Below are positions 6,958-7,752 of a stretch of 7,752 nucleotides of DNA, in pieces. Each line of letters starts with the position of its first letter. Within the stretch, counting starts at the first letter, position 1. The translations under genes were made by a program, and so were the position numbers. The stretch comes from Lachnospiraceae bacterium (lineage in GTDB: Bacteria > Bacillota > Clostridia > Lachnospirales > Lachnospiraceae): NCBI GenBank assembly GCA_900772675.1, contig CAAGRM010000277.1, forward strand, positions 1 to 7,752, read 5' to 3'. The notes below the pieces were generated by a model that did not search any database, was not told the origin of the DNA, and saw nothing but the letters and a program-made list of their open reading frames with translations.

Positions 6958-7000
6958 GAATATAAATCTGACAGAAACCCAAAGAAAAGAGGATAAAACA

Positions 7001-7752
7001 ATGGATATAGAAATGTTTGGTAAGCTTTCCGATGCATTTGGACCAAGTGGATTCGAGGAGGATGTCATCCGTACCATCGCAGATTACTGCAAAGAGTTTG
7101 ATGTGGAAAATGACGCAATGAATAACCTGTATGTGCGGATGCCGGGAACAGAGAAGGATTCCCGTCCGGTCATCCAGCTGGATGCCCATCTGGACGCATG
7201 CGGTTTTATGGTACAGAATATCCAGGACAACGGATGCCTCGGCATTATCATGCTTGGCGGCTTTCATCTGACCAGTCTTCCGGCACATGCGGTATGGATC
7301 CGCACCAGATCCGGAAAGATGGTACATGGTATTATCTGCGCAAAACCGGTTCATTTCATGACAACAGCGGAACGCAACAGTCAGACTCTGGAAATTGAAA
7401 AAATGTATGTGGATGTCGGAGCAACCAGCCGCGAGGAGGTTGAAAATGTTTTCGGAATCCATATCGGTGATCCGATGATGCCTGATGTAACCTTTGAATA
7501 CGATGCAGAGCATGAAATCTGCTTCGGAAAAGCATTTGACAGCCGTGCCGGCTGCGCGTGCATCGTAGATACGATGAAACAGCTGGAAAAGGAGCAGGCT
7601 TCTCTTGCGGTTAATGTTGTCGGCGCCTTTGCAGCGCAGGAGGAGGTCGGAACCCGCGGTGCTGTGGTGACGAGCCAGATTGTAAAACCGGACCTTGCCA
7701 TTGTATTTGAGGGATCTCCTTCCGATGACTTTTTCATCAGCGCAGGACAGGC
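7001..7752 (+). CDS. M42 family metallo-aminopeptidase, C-terminus beyond the window
   Basis: An open frame of 250 codons begins at ATG 7001, 7 nt after AGAGGA (6988-6993), and runs off the right edge. M42 enzymes are co-catalytic metal aminopeptidases, often dodecameric, of about 350 residues, so roughly the last 100 are missing. Visible metal and catalytic positions are LDAHLDACGF (His63 ligand, Asp65 catalytic), KAFDSRAGC (Asp180 bridging), AAQEEVGTRG (Glu214 general base, Glu215 ligand) and IVFEG (Glu237, likely carboxylate ligand). The final histidine ligand lies beyond the window. Compared with the usual HMDE-G and FDDR patterns, it has Ala66 and Ser181. No signal peptide is seen. It follows the D-aminopeptidase by 43 nt with no terminator between, so it is probably the next gene of the operon and acts on imported peptides. 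Its substrate preference cannot be read from the fragment. Confidence 0.9.
   Translation, partial: MDIEMFGKLSDAFGPSGFEEDVIRTIADYCKEFDVENDAMNNLYVRMPGTEKDSRPVIQLDAHLDACGFMVQNIQDNGCLGIIMLGGFHLTSLPAHAVWIRTRSGKMVHGIICAKPVHFMTTAERNSQTLEIEKMYVDVGATSREEVENVFGIHIGDPMMPDVTFEYDAEHEICFGKAFDSRAGCACIVDTMKQLEKEQASLAVNVVGAFAAQEEVGTRGAVVTSQIVKPDLAIVFEGSPSDDFFISAGQ

Noticed and set aside
6929..7513. Long minus-strand open frame of 194 codons antisense to the M42 gene
   Set aside because: The + frame from 7001 has correctly spaced M42 metal-site motifs and a ribosome binding site, so the antisense frame is a shadow.

Overview
The window looks like chromosomal DNA from a Gram-positive anaerobe of the Clostridia, most likely Lachnospiraceae. 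This is inferred from strong AGGAGG-type ribosome binding sites, a Ser/Ala/Thr-rich lipoprotein linker, moderate GC content and the style of the operon; no marker gene fixes the taxon. Gene density is high, and from position 464 onward everything reads on the + strand.

Layout. Positions 1-175 (minus strand) hold the first 58 codons of a divergent gene of unknown identity that runs off the left edge. Positions 176-463 are a 288-nt divergent intergenic region. It carries a good extended -10 promoter for the minus-strand gene, a perfect-consensus sigma-A promoter for the operon (TTGACA, 17 nt, TATAAT), an A-rich tract between them, and a hairpin followed by a T-run right at the predicted start of the operon transcript. 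Then come a lipoprotein solute-binding protein (464-2179), a strong stem-loop with a short T-rich tail (2212-2248), two inner-membrane permeases (2320-3240 and 3253-4137), two separate ABC ATPases (4153-5166 and 5168-6160), a D-aminopeptidase of the M55/DppA family (6157-6957), and an M42 metallo-aminopeptidase cut by the right edge (7001 onward).

How the genes work together. The first five genes form a complete peptide-type ABC importer. From remembered sequences, the binding protein and both permeases resemble the E. coli glutathione importer proteins GsiB, GsiC and GsiD more than DppA/B/C or OppA/B/C. The two ATPases correspond to the two halves of the fused E. coli GsiA. Both ATPases end in the four-cysteine domain known to hold an iron-sulfur cluster in a related DppD. 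The two peptidases directly downstream would act on imported peptides in the cytoplasm. DppA-type enzymes release N-terminal D-amino acids and M42 enzymes are general aminopeptidases. The operon therefore suggests uptake and degradation of peptides with D-residues or unusual linkages, for example cell-wall fragments; that substrate is inference. Tight spacing after the binding protein (3-12 nt gaps, a stop codon inside a Shine-Dalgarno, an ATGA overlap, then a 43-nt gap) suggests one coupled transcript. The stem-loop after the binding protein would let that gene be made in excess.

Nothing here is a clearly new biological system. The points most worth following are the GsiBCD-like importer paired with a D-aminopeptidase, the very strong operon promoter with an immediate hairpin, and the unidentified divergent gene.
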